DNA from: a bacterium
Lineage (GTDB): Bacteria > UBA4055
Reading direction: 5' to 3'
DNA: 64,000 nt
Assembly: GCA_029559475.1 (NCBI GenBank)
Contig: JAKQBN010000076.1
Location: 20,172-84,171 of the forward strand
The translations under genes were made by a program, and so were the position numbers. The notes beneath the pieces are model-generated. The model did not search any database. It had not been told where the DNA came from and was given only the letters and a program-made list of their open reading frames with translations. Shown here piece by piece: positions 20,924 to 30,870 of the stretch. How positions within the stretch are numbered: the first letter of the stretch is position 1; the number at the start of each line of letters is the position of its first letter.

Positions 20924-22780
20924 TTAGTAAGTACTTAACAGATCGGATATTACCGTCCAGTCGGAATTTATAGTAAGCAGTATGGTTCCTAAAAGGAAAA
21001 GCGCTCCGAATATTACTTTACCGTAATCCGATAGCTTAAGGTTCGAAAGAACCTGAGCATCCCTGGATAGATATGCCGCCGCAGCGTACAACTCTTCCCC
21101 GATCAAAGTATAATCGCATGAAGTTATGAAGAAAGGAAGCTGAGTTGCTTCTGTTGTACCTGCCACTTGAATAGCTCCGGCTGCGAATCCGGCTTCTGAT
21201 ATTAGAAGCGATTCAGCCGCGTAGTATCCGAAGTGTAGTGCTGTAGCAGGTTTTTTCCTTGCGATCAGTCCCGAAAGACCCGCGGCATAAGCGAACTGGT
21301 CGCTTACCATAAAGAAACAGTTGTCTTTTTTATGATCTTCAGGATACCCGGCGTCCAGAAATCCTGATGAAATCATTTCTTCTGCTATCTGAAGTACAAC
21401 AGGATCGTAAGCGGGGTAAATTATCTCAGCCTTGAATTCTGCCACTTTCTTCGCAACGCTTCTTAATATAAGCATACTTGCGATGGTCTGCGGGCTGGAA
21501 AATCCTCCCAATCCTGAATCGTAAATGATAGGTTTGCCCATCTCGGTAGCCCTTCCTACAGCATCATCTATCGCATCAAGCCCCGGTATCCTTCTTATAT
21601 AAATAGAATCTCTTTTCTTTTTTACTGTCGTGAATACATAGAAGAATAGTCCGAAAAAAAACAGCGATGCGATTAATATATTCAAACGGTATTTTCTAAT
21701 TCCTTTTTCGACTTCGAACCTGAAATAGACTTTGAACTTTGAATTAAGATCGTTATAAAATTTTGCCCTGAGCAGATATTTAAGATATGCTTCTGTATCA
21801 GAGCTTTTTGTATATAGCTTATGGATCAGTGTGCTGTTAACGTCATACTGGCCCGGTGACTGCATAAATCCTGAAATTACGGTTGTCAGCCTTGAAATTT
21901 CGGCGGACTTAAGCTTGTCTATGTTGACCTTTCTTGCTTCGATCCACTTATTGTAAAGCTTTTTTTCAAGATCTCTGTCGCCTGCAAGAGCCGCTGCCTC
22001 CTTTTTCGCATAAAGAGTATCGATATCGTCAGTTATCTTTTTTGCGAATTCAGCTTCTTTCTTGTCCACTTCAGCTGCAAGTCTGTCAGAAATATCCTGA
22101 AGTTTATTCTTTACGTTATCTTCGATGTAAAGAAAGTAGACCCTTTTATCAGTTACCCTCGTTATCTCGTTGTAAACAGAGGTAAGCATCTCGTCGAAGG
22201 CGATGCTGTACCTTCTGATATTTTTGAATACCGGTCTTAGTGCTGATACCGATGAGGATATCTGATCGTTGTTCTCTCTGACAAGAATTTCTTCCAAAAC
22301 TTTTATCCTGTCGAAATCAAGCTTGTCAAGATAACCTATCAGAGCAGGATTCTTCTGGTTTCCTTCGAGCTCGGCGTTCACTCTCTCAAGGTCAGCGCTG
22401 AGAATGTTCATCAGCGTTTCTGATGTTTCCATTCCGAGAATGCTCTCATAGTGTTCTTTTAGGACCGTCAGATCCTCTTTGTTCGATTCGTTCGGATCTT
22501 TACCTGCATTAAAATAATTTTCCGCGTATGCGGTGATCCTCGGAAGAAGGATCTCATAATCCCTCGTTACATCCCATGAGTTGTATATGGCCATAAAATC
22601 TTCCGCCGCCTGCTTACAGAGCTTTTCCTCTTCGGAAAGTTCCGGAACATCATGAGCGGCCGCGACAGTGTCTGCAGCTGCGACTAATGAACCAGCCGTG
22701 GTTTCTGCGGTAGTGTCCTGGGCATATAGAACCGCTGAGAAAAGGATCGCGAGAATGACAAGAAACCGTTTCATAAGCAC
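20924..22780 (-). CDS. DUF6754-like membrane protein with N-terminal helical region
   Basis: Signal peptide (MKRFLVILAILFSAVLYAQ), long helical region, mid TM, then IPGLDAIDDAVGRATEMGKPIIYDSGLGG...LPFFITSCDYTLIGEELYAAAAYLS, C-terminal TM; family name from memory. Confidence 0.65.
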   Translation of the reverse strand: MLMKRFLVILAILFSAVLYAQDTTAETTAGSLVAAADTVAAAHDVPELSEEEKLCKQAAEDFMAIYNSWDVTRDYEILLPRITAYAENYFNAGKDPNESNKEDLTVLKEHYESILGMETSETLMNILSADLERVNAELEGNQKNPALIGYLDKLDFDRIKVLEEILVRENNDQISSSVSALRPVFKNIRRYSIAFDEMLTSVYNEITRVTDKRVYFLYIEDNVKNKLQDISDRLAAEVDKKEAEFAKKITDDIDTLYAKKEAAALAGDRDLEKKLYNKWIEARKVNIDKLKSAEISRLTTVISGFMQSPGQYDVNSTLIHKLYTKSSDTEAYLKYLLRAKFYNDLNSKFKVYFRFEVEKGIRKYRLNILIASLFFFGLFFYVFTTVKKKRDSIYIRRIPGLDAIDDAVGRATEMGKPIIYDSGLGGFSSPQTIASMLILRSVAKKVAEFKAEIIYPAYDPVVLQIAEEMISSGFLDAGYPEDHKKDNCFFMVSDQFAYAAGLSGLIARKKPATALHFGYYAAESLLISEAGFAAGAIQVAGTTEATQLPFFITSCDYTLIGEELYAAAAYLSRDAQVLSNLKLSDYGKVIFGALFLLGTILLTINSDWTVISDLLSTY

Positions 22781-22910
22781 CTTTTCATTTATTTAGAATT
22801 ATTTTACTGAACGATTTTAGCATTTCTTCTGCTCTTTTTTTGAAACAGTTTGCTATATAAATAATTATATCGCGAAAATCAACCTCAAATATTAAATTCT
22901 GAAGGTTCGC

Positions 22911-22939
22911 TTGACTTTAACGTATTTTAAAATTAAATT
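22911..22939 (+). promoter_or_regulatory. sigma70-type promoter TTGACT-N17-TAAATT upstream of DUF4838-like gene
   Basis: Hexamers with 17-bp spacer, about 10 bp upstream of the gene. Confidence 0.4.
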
Positions 22940-22946
22940 CTTTTGA

Positions 22947-25883
22947 TTGAAAAGCGGAGCCTATATGAAAAAAATTGTAATTCTCCTGATTTTCTGCGCC
23001 TTTACATTAATTAACGCAACTTTACCAAAAACGTATGATTGCGTCAAAACGTCAGAGCAGATGACTGTTGACGGTAAAGCTTTGGAACTAAGCTGGAGTG
23101 CAGCTCAGTGGACAGATTATTTTATTGACATAGAAGGTGATTATAAGCCTCTTCCCTATTACAAAACCAGGGTCAAGATGCTCTGGGATGATGAATATTT
23201 GTATTTTTATGCGGAAATGGAAGAAGATCATATCTGGGCATATCTGTCGGAAAGGGACGCGGTGATCTACCATGACAATGACTTTGAAATATTTATCGAT
23301 CCCGACAACGATACTTTCAATTATTACGAACTTGAATTTAACGCTTTAGGAACGCTATGGGATCTTATGCTGACTAAGCCCTACAAAGATAACGGACAGG
23401 CTGTCGATGCATGGGATGTCAGAGGTATTAAATACGCGATCGATCTAAATGGCACTCTCAACGACCCGTCAGATAAAGATGAAGGATGGAAAATTGAAGT
23501 CGCCATTCCGTGGTCCGCTCTTGAGGAATGCGCGAGACACAACGGAGCACCCTATCCCGGCGAAGAATGGAAGATCAATTTCTCAAGAGTCGAATGGGAT
23601 ACTGACATTATTGGAGGGAAATACATAAAAAAGACCGGTCATCCGGAGCATAACTGGGTCTGGTCTCCCCAGGGTGAAATTGCAATGCATATACCTCAAA
23701 GATGGGGGAGCGTAAAATTTGTTTATCCTTTAAGTCTTGTGAGCAAAGGCGGAAGCGCATATTCCATCGTTATCCCGAAAAAAGCATCAAGGGAAGAGAT
23801 CCGGGCATCCAAGCTGCTAAAAGATTATATAAAAAAAGTAACTGACTGCGACCTTCCGGTCTCAGTTTCGGACAAACCTGCCAAAGGAAAATCAATAATG
23901 ATTTCCAAGTCTGATAGCATTTCCGAAGCGGACGGATTCTTAGTCAGAACCGATAATGAGAACATCATAATCGAGGGCGGAGATGATAAAGGATGCATTT
24001 ACGGGGTCTGCGAGTTTCTGGAGCGGTTCGCCGGGATAAAATATTACAGCCCCGACTATGTATTGATCCCGAAAAATATGGACATCGGACTTCCCTGTAT
24101 CAATATTTCAGGTTCGTCGCCTAACACTTACAGAAACGTTCACGGAACATTTACCGAGAATCAGGATTACAAGGATTTCAGACGCCTTGATGACATCAGA
24201 GATGCTTTCGCTGACAATTATTACGTTCATACTTTCAACAAACTTGTTCCGTGGCAGACATATTTTAAAGATCATCCGGAATATTTCTGTTATATGAACG
24301 GAAAAAGGATAATAGACCAGCTCTGCCTTACAAATCCTGATGTTCTCAAAATAACTGTCGAAAAACTAAAGAAGGAAATGAAACGGCAGCCCGATCATAA
24401 AGTTTGGTCTGTAAGCCAGAATGATAATTTTTCATACTGTCAGTGCGATAAGTGTAAAAAGATCATAGAAGAGGAAAAAAGCCCCGCCGGACCGCTGATC
24501 AGATTCGTGAATAAAGTCGCGGAAAAATTTCCTGATAAAACCATTTCCACACTAGCTTATGAATGGAGTAGAAAAGCGCCTGAAACAACAAAACCTCGGG
24601 ATAATGTTCAGGTGATGCTCTGCACTATAGAGCTTAATAGAAGCAGATCCATTGAGACAGATCCCGGCAGCGCGTCTTTTCTTACCGATATAGATGAGTG
24701 GAGAAAGATCTGCGATTATATTTACCTTTGGGATTATACCGTCGATTTTGCGCATCATTACTGCCCGTTCCCTAATCTACATGTTCTTCAGCCTAACATT
24801 CGGCTTTTTGTAAGTAAAGGAGTTAAAGAGCATTTCCAGCAGTCGAACACAGCGACCGGACACGAATTTTCGGAATTAAAATCATATCTCCTTTCAAAAC
24901 TGTTATGGGATCCGGATTCAGACGCAAAAAAAATAATTGATGAATTCATCGACGGTTACTATGGAAAAGCCGCACCGTGGATCAGAAGATACATTTATCA
25001 TCTTCAGGACGAAGTGATTAAGACAGGTGAACGGCTAGATATTTACGGTCCGCCTACAAATTATAAAAATACTTTCCTTTCAGCTCAGAACATCTCTGAC
25101 TATAATTATTATTTCGATGAGGCTGAAAAAGCATCGGCGGAAGATACTGTAAAACTTCTTCATGTGCGTACAGCCAGAATGCAGCTTCAGTACGCGATGA
25201 TGGAGATCGGAAAAAGCGATATGTTCGGAACCCGCGGCTGGTACGTCGAAAAAAACGGCGACTTTACTCCGGATGAAAAAATGATGAACGCTCTCAATTC
25301 ATTCGAGAGAACGGCAATCGAAGCCGGCTGTAAATATGTTAATGAATCCTGCCTTTCCGTTGAAGAATACTGCGCATCCACAAAAAGATTTATCAATATG
25401 CAGGTCAAAGATAATCTCGCTTTCAGAAAGAAGGTTAAGGCGGATCCGCTGCCGGCTCAAAAATATAGTGGCGGAGACCTTGCTCTACTCACGAACGGCG
25501 TAAGGGGAGCTAACGATTTCAGAGTTCACTGGCTTGGTTGGGAGGCTCAGGACTGTTCGCTTACGCTCGATCTGGATATGATAACTCCTGCTTCCAGGAT
25601 CGAAATTTCGACACTCTGGGACCCGACAAGCTGGATCTTCCATCCTCTTTCGATCTCATGTTCGGTATCTGATGACGGCTTCAGCTACAGATTTATTGAT
25701 AAGCATTCAGTCGTTACGGATCAGAAAGAGGATAGCGTGAACAGAACATTCGCTTTCAACACTCCGGCTCAGAAGTTCAGATATATCAGATTTGAAATAA
25801 AAGGTACGATACACAATTACGACTGGCATGCATCTGCAGGAGGGGATTCGTGGTTCTTCGTCGATGAGATCGTAGTAAAATAA
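22947..25883 (+). CDS. secreted CBM9-like / DUF4838 / discoidin-type protein, putative carbohydrate-active
   Basis: Signal peptide; CBM9-like N-terminus (TVDGKALELSWSAAQWTDYF...); DUF4838-like centre (HPEYFCYMNGKRIIDQLCLTNPDVLKITVEKL, WSVSQNDNFSYCQCDKCKKI); C-terminal beta domain. Confidence 0.78.
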   Translation: MKSGAYMKKIVILLIFCAFTLINATLPKTYDCVKTSEQMTVDGKALELSWSAAQWTDYFIDIEGDYKPLPYYKTRVKMLWDDEYLYFYAEMEEDHIWAYLSERDAVIYHDNDFEIFIDPDNDTFNYYELEFNALGTLWDLMLTKPYKDNGQAVDAWDVRGIKYAIDLNGTLNDPSDKDEGWKIEVAIPWSALEECARHNGAPYPGEEWKINFSRVEWDTDIIGGKYIKKTGHPEHNWVWSPQGEIAMHIPQRWGSVKFVYPLSLVSKGGSAYSIVIPKKASREEIRASKLLKDYIKKVTDCDLPVSVSDKPAKGKSIMISKSDSISEADGFLVRTDNENIIIEGGDDKGCIYGVCEFLERFAGIKYYSPDYVLIPKNMDIGLPCINISGSSPNTYRNVHGTFTENQDYKDFRRLDDIRDAFADNYYVHTFNKLVPWQTYFKDHPEYFCYMNGKRIIDQLCLTNPDVLKITVEKLKKEMKRQPDHKVWSVSQNDNFSYCQCDKCKKIIEEEKSPAGPLIRFVNKVAEKFPDKTISTLAYEWSRKAPETTKPRDNVQVMLCTIELNRSRSIETDPGSASFLTDIDEWRKICDYIYLWDYTVDFAHHYCPFPNLHVLQPNIRLFVSKGVKEHFQQSNTATGHEFSELKSYLLSKLLWDPDSDAKKIIDEFIDGYYGKAAPWIRRYIYHLQDEVIKTGERLDIYGPPTNYKNTFLSAQNISDYNYYFDEAEKASAEDTVKLLHVRTARMQLQYAMMEIGKSDMFGTRGWYVEKNGDFTPDEKMMNALNSFERTAIEAGCKYVNESCLSVEEYCASTKRFINMQVKDNLAFRKKVKADPLPAQKYSGGDLALLTNGVRGANDFRVHWLGWEAQDCSLTLDLDMITPASRIEISTLWDPTSWIFHPLSISCSVSDDGFSYRFIDKHSVVTDQKEDSVNRTFAFNTPAQKFRYIRFEIKGTIHNYDWHASAGGDSWFFVDEIVVK

Positions 25884-25891
25884 TTATCAGA

Positions 25892-26500
25892 TCACTTAAG
25901 TTCGGTTTTCTTTTTTTCCTGCCTCTCGGCTATCTCAGGGTAAAGCTCTTTCAGGCAGTCCGGGCAAAGAGAATGAGAAAACTTTGCGTCTGACCTGTCA
26001 GATATATATTTTTCAACTTCGGACCAGTAACCTTTATCGTCCCGTACTTTTTTACATGAAGAACAGATAGGTAAAAGTCCCTGAAGGGTTTTAAGTTCGC
26101 TCCTCAGGCTGTTGATTACTGTCTCAAGCTTGAGAAGTTTGGTGATGTCTCTAAGTTCTTCGACGATATATTTCAGATCACCGTTATTTTCAAAAACCGG
26201 TGTTGCGGTTATCTCCTCGAATATTTCTTTTCCGTCGTAAATATGTTTATGCACAGTCCTAACAAATACCTTTGTCTCGATACATTCTCTGAGAGGACAG
26301 ATTTCGCCGTAATCAGAACAACATCTTTCCCTTCCGTGAGTGAGCGAATAGCATTTTACGTTAGTTGTATTATCAGTTTTCAAAAGCTCCGAGGCTTTCT
26401 TATTCATCGAAAGCACACGATAGTCTTTATCGATCACTAAAACAGAAAACGACAGATTATCATATACATTGCATCCTATTTTATCACGTTCGCAGGTCAT
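25892..26500 (-). CDS. PAS domain protein with C-terminal Cys4 module
   Basis: PAS (FSVLVIDKDYRVLSMNKKASELL) with Cys-rich segment; C-terminal CSSCKKVRDDKGYWSEVEKYISDRSDAKFSHSLCPDC. Confidence 0.8.
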   Translation of the reverse strand: MTCERDKIGCNVYDNLSFSVLVIDKDYRVLSMNKKASELLKTDNTTNVKCYSLTHGRERCCSDYGEICPLRECIETKVFVRTVHKHIYDGKEIFEEITATPVFENNGDLKYIVEELRDITKLLKLETVINSLRSELKTLQGLLPICSSCKKVRDDKGYWSEVEKYISDRSDAKFSHSLCPDCLKELYPEIAERQEKKKTELK

Positions 26501-26570
26501 AAAAGCCTCCGTTTGTTAATTATAATATAAAGAAATATTCTGCCGGAAAAAACAATAATCTATTAATACT

Positions 26571-29027
26571 TCATTTCAGCTTGATGTTCAGACTGCTTTG
26601 CTTGAACTTGTAAAAATCGCATAAAGTCGTTAGGAACAAGTTCAGATCGAATTTTTCTCCGTAGAATATTTCAATTCTGCCTTCAGGAATATTTATCAGA
26701 ACTTTAGAGAACTGTTTCTTTTTCAGTCCGTCTTTAGAAACTTGAGCTTCATATATTCCTTCCCCGATCCTGACAACGGTGGACTTGATATGAAATTTAC
26801 TAATAAAGGAATTATCGATATTTTTATCGGAAGGAACTGAAATAATGACCTTATTTTCGGTTTTCGATATGATATGCCCGTACCCCTGTGCGTTTTTCTC
26901 GAAATCAACTATGAATTTATCAGTTGGTATTATGCCCTTTATTACCTCTGCATGCTCAGAATCGCACGAAAATATTACGGTATCGCGCCCCAGAAGATGT
27001 TCATTCTCAAATCGGCTCCTGCTATTAAATCTTAAGAACCTTTTTACATGATCCGATCCTGAACCGAGAGTTCTGTACAACGCGGACGAAAATACCGCCC
27101 CGAGATATTTATCGCTCAATCCGCAGCATTTATCACTTAAAAATACCGGCATTTCCAGATCAACACCGCTGTTAAAATCCGCCTGATTCTTCTTCAGTTC
27201 TTCAACAGAAAGATTTTTTCCCCTTTTAAATTCCATTACCGCTTCGCGTTGATCATTAGTAATGCAGGCTCCGCATGAATTGCACTTCGAATTTAAGTTT
27301 TTGATCCTGCTGCATGTTGATATGCCTTCGAATTTTTTTGATCTTTCCTGTGCTAATGAAAGAAATTCCTTCTTAATATTTGAGTTGAAGTGTGAATAGT
27401 TTAAATTGTTGTTCAGAAATGCGTCCGTATCGGGCTCAAGTACTTTAAGGTTACTGCACAGACTATCATAGAATTTCTTATCTATAGAATCGTAATACAA
27501 AGAACATGTTTCATTTAACGTTTTCTGAACGGCATCATAGAATTCAGCCGAACCGTTCCTTAATAGGATCTGAGATACAAAGTATTCATAGACCGAACCT
27601 GCTTTTCTGAACTCGAACCCTGCGGAAACAATCATTTTCGAGACTCTCTCTATGATATTCTGCATTATGCCGATATTGTAAGCTCTTTCGTATCCGATCG
27701 GAGTACCGGGAAATCTTACAAGAGGCGTCAGTGAAAATACTATCCTGGGCGGTCTGGGTCTTGACTGTAATTGAAATTTAATAAATTCAAGCAGTTCGTT
27801 CAGTTCTTTATAATCTTCTTCATTTTCCAGACCTGTACCTATCAGGAAAATTTTAAGGGTTCTGACAGGAGATTTCAGTATAGATGACAGGCTTTGTTCA
27901 AGTTCATTTTTGTCAAGATCCTTGGAAAGATAATTCCTGAGCCGTTCCGATATCCCTTCCAGCCCGCATGTAATGCTGGTCTTCCCGGCGAACTGAAGCA
28001 GTTTAAGGAACTCGCTTCTTATTGAAAGCACATCGAACCTCTGGCTTTTTAATGAAACGATCCTGAAATTTTTATGTAGCTCACCGATTATCTCTTCGAT
28101 CCCGGAATGGGCGTTGAAATTGAAACTGAAAATGCCCGCTTCGCTCGAACCGTTCAGTTTTTTTAACTCCGAACCGGCTTTGATCACATCATCTTTCATT
28201 ATCTCACTGTAAGGTTTAGTTCTGAAACTTTCGTTGCAGAAAGAGCAGAACCATTGGCAGCCTCTGCTTATAACGATGTTCGCTGAATCGGGATCATCTT
28301 TGAAAAGCAGCGGAACGCCTGAAGGCTGGATCATCTCTTTGTAATTAACCGAAATAGTACTCTTGACCCCGCTTTCGCCTGATAACGGCGTTACAACCGG
28401 AAATTCTTTAAATAATTCCGCTGTGATGACTGACTTCTTCGATCCTGATCTTTTCAGCTCCTTAATCTTTGAAAAGAATCTGACTATATCCTCCGGATCG
28501 TCGCCGGTATAAACTATATCAACAGGCGATCTTTCGTGCATAAGAAAATGACTGTTCGCGCTGTTCGATCCGCCGAGGACAATAAGAGGCTGATCCTCCA
28601 TCAATATCCTTGTTGAATGATCTGTTTCTATCCCGCTTTCGCGCAGAAGAGTTTCGATATTGAGAAATTCCTGAACGAGCGAATTCGATACTGCGATCAC
28701 GTCGAATTCAGCAGTTTCTACCTTAGTTTTAACCGGCAATAATAACGGTATATTATTTTTTCTGAACAGTTCAAGGTCGGAAAGCGGAGGAAGATAACAC
28801 ATATCCGCAAATGCGCCATGAATACCTGTTATGAGCCTGTATAACAGCGGATGAGTGAATGACTGAGATGTATCTCTGTAAGTTGACAGCCTGCAGATAA
28901 GGACTTTCAGATCAGAATTGAAAAAATCTTCACCATCCAGCGTATTGAATTCCTTACCGCTGTAATAAATGCCGTTCTGCGGCAGTCTGTGCGACAATTT
29001 TTCAAATATGCTCTCATAATTTTTCAT
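26571..29027 (-). CDS. B12-binding-like / radical SAM protein
   Basis: VISRGCQWFCSFCNESF (Cx3Cx2C); IVLGGSNSANSHFL upstream; second cluster CSRIKNLNSKCNSCGAC. Confidence 0.8.
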   Translation of the reverse strand: MKNYESIFEKLSHRLPQNGIYYSGKEFNTLDGEDFFNSDLKVLICRLSTYRDTSQSFTHPLLYRLITGIHGAFADMCYLPPLSDLELFRKNNIPLLLPVKTKVETAEFDVIAVSNSLVQEFLNIETLLRESGIETDHSTRILMEDQPLIVLGGSNSANSHFLMHERSPVDIVYTGDDPEDIVRFFSKIKELKRSGSKKSVITAELFKEFPVVTPLSGESGVKSTISVNYKEMIQPSGVPLLFKDDPDSANIVISRGCQWFCSFCNESFRTKPYSEIMKDDVIKAGSELKKLNGSSEAGIFSFNFNAHSGIEEIIGELHKNFRIVSLKSQRFDVLSIRSEFLKLLQFAGKTSITCGLEGISERLRNYLSKDLDKNELEQSLSSILKSPVRTLKIFLIGTGLENEEDYKELNELLEFIKFQLQSRPRPPRIVFSLTPLVRFPGTPIGYERAYNIGIMQNIIERVSKMIVSAGFEFRKAGSVYEYFVSQILLRNGSAEFYDAVQKTLNETCSLYYDSIDKKFYDSLCSNLKVLEPDTDAFLNNNLNYSHFNSNIKKEFLSLAQERSKKFEGISTCSRIKNLNSKCNSCGACITNDQREAVMEFKRGKNLSVEELKKNQADFNSGVDLEMPVFLSDKCCGLSDKYLGAVFSSALYRTLGSGSDHVKRFLRFNSRSRFENEHLLGRDTVIFSCDSEHAEVIKGIIPTDKFIVDFEKNAQGYGHIISKTENKVIISVPSDKNIDNSFISKFHIKSTVVRIGEGIYEAQVSKDGLKKKQFSKVLINIPEGRIEIFYGEKFDLNLFLTTLCDFYKFKQSSLNIKLK

Positions 29028-29040
29028 AAGCGTAAAAGTA

Positions 29041-29069
29041 TTGATAAAAATTGTTAAAAGCGATAAAAT
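29041..29069 (+). promoter_or_regulatory. sigma70-type promoter TTGATA-N17-TAAAAT upstream of antiporter-EIIA gene
   Basis: Hexamers with 17-bp spacer in a divergent intergenic region. Confidence 0.5.
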
Positions 29070-29139
29070 AATGAAAAAAAAACTTTATTTAAAGAACTGA
29101 CTTAACTATATTCTAAATGTGAATAAATGAGGAGTACTG

Positions 29140-30870
29140 ATGCATTATCTGAGCGAAGAACATGTTTTTATTTTTCTGGTGCAGCTTTTCGTAGTATTAA
29201 CGGCGGCAAAAATACTGGGCAGCCTGTTTCATAAAAAGGGAATGCCTTCCCTTGCCGGCGAGATCATAGCCGGTATAATTCTGGGACCAACGATATTCGG
29301 CAGGTTCTTTCCTCACCTTCATTCAGAACTTTTTCCGTCAGATCTTATTCAGCAGAATATGCTTGAAACAGTATCATGGATAGGGCTTTTATATCTTCTT
29401 CTTGTCACCGGTTTTGAAGTTCATTTATCAAGCGCGTTAAAGAACGGAAGCAAAGCTTTCGTGATCGCTCTGATCGGCATATTAGTGCCTTTCGTCATAA
29501 CATTTTTATCTTTCTACTGGCAGCCCGACATGGCTAGATATATGGGTCCAGAAACTGATAAACTTTCGTTCACGGTATTTCTTTCTATAGCCGCATCTAT
29601 AGGAGCCCTCGCCGTTATAGCAAGAGTTCTGCACGATCTCGAAATAATTAAATCCGATCTCGGTTTCTTGACTTTATCGGTTTTTATAGTGAACGATCTT
29701 ATAGGCTGGCTGCTTTTTGCGGTTTATATCGGATTTGTTTCTCAGAAAGGCAATCCTGACCTGTCGCCCGTTTTTCAGACGATGGGTCTGGCTCTTCTGT
29801 TCGGCGCATTCAGTCTGACCATAGGCAGCAGACTGGTAGGCGCGGCGACAAAAAGACTGTATAAAATGGATCTTCCCCAGCCGGCTACAATAGTGACTTT
29901 TATTTCTCTAATTGCAATCGTATGCGGCGCTGCAACGCAGTGGATCGGTGTGCACGCGATCATCGGATTCTTTTTCGCCGGTATAATGGCAGGGAACGCA
30001 AATGAGATATCTGAAAGAACAAGAGAGATCATTTCACAGATGGTCCATTCAGTATTCGTGCCTGTCTTCTTTGCCTCGATCGCATTAAAGGTTGATTTTA
30101 TTAAAAATATCGATATTTATATTACAATTCTTTTCACGGTGATCGCTATCTCCGGTAAATTCGCCGGAGCTTGGATAGGAGCAAGAATGATCAAAGTTCC
30201 GAAAGACGATGCTCTGTCCCTTGGAATAGCTTTCATTACGGGGGGAGCGATGGAGATCATACTCGGTCTTCTTGCTCTTGAACTGGGAATAATTTCCGAG
30301 ATCACTTATGTGGCCATCGTTTTTGGAGCCGTACTTTCTTCCGTACTCGTCGGACCACTGCTTTCGATCTCGATAAAAAGCAGAGACAGCTTTCTTATCG
30401 GTTCCTATCTTCACAGAGAAAGTATCATTACGGAATTGAAAGGCAACAATAAAAACGCAGTTATTTCTGAGTTGTGTTCGAAAATATCACCCGTCCTGAA
30501 AAATATTTCATGCTCGGACATTCAGAAAGCGGTTTACGAAAGAGAAGAGCTGATGGGTACCGGAATGGAAAAAGGGCTTGCGGTACCGCACGGAAGATTA
30601 GATAAACTTGATAAACCTGTAATAGCTTTCGGCAGATCTTATGGAGGGGTCGACTGGGATTCCGCCGACGGTTCGCCAGCGCATTTCATATTCATGATAC
30701 TTCTGCCGCAAAAAGATGAGAACAAACAGGTTCAGATACTAGCGAGCATAGCCAGAACCCTATCGCAGCCTGAATATCAGAGCTTCCTTCTCCAGACTTC
30801 TGACCATGAAAGAATTTATCAGTCATTGAAAAAGAGACTAAAGGAAAATTCTCCTAAAAGAAAGAAATGA
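29140..30870 (+). CDS. CPA2-type Na+/H+ antiporter with C-terminal PTS EIIA (fructose/mannitol type) domain
   Basis: About 12 TM; LAGEIIAGIILGPTIFGRF; C-terminal GMEKGLAVPHGRLDKLDKPVIAFGRS (EIIA-type His motif). Confidence 0.87.
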   Translation: MHYLSEEHVFIFLVQLFVVLTAAKILGSLFHKKGMPSLAGEIIAGIILGPTIFGRFFPHLHSELFPSDLIQQNMLETVSWIGLLYLLLVTGFEVHLSSALKNGSKAFVIALIGILVPFVITFLSFYWQPDMARYMGPETDKLSFTVFLSIAASIGALAVIARVLHDLEIIKSDLGFLTLSVFIVNDLIGWLLFAVYIGFVSQKGNPDLSPVFQTMGLALLFGAFSLTIGSRLVGAATKRLYKMDLPQPATIVTFISLIAIVCGAATQWIGVHAIIGFFFAGIMAGNANEISERTREIISQMVHSVFVPVFFASIALKVDFIKNIDIYITILFTVIAISGKFAGAWIGARMIKVPKDDALSLGIAFITGGAMEIILGLLALELGIISEITYVAIVFGAVLSSVLVGPLLSISIKSRDSFLIGSYLHRESIITELKGNNKNAVISELCSKISPVLKNISCSDIQKAVYEREELMGTGMEKGLAVPHGRLDKLDKPVIAFGRSYGGVDWDSADGSPAHFIFMILLPQKDENKQVQILASIARTLSQPEYQSFLLQTSDHERIYQSLKKRLKENSPKRKK

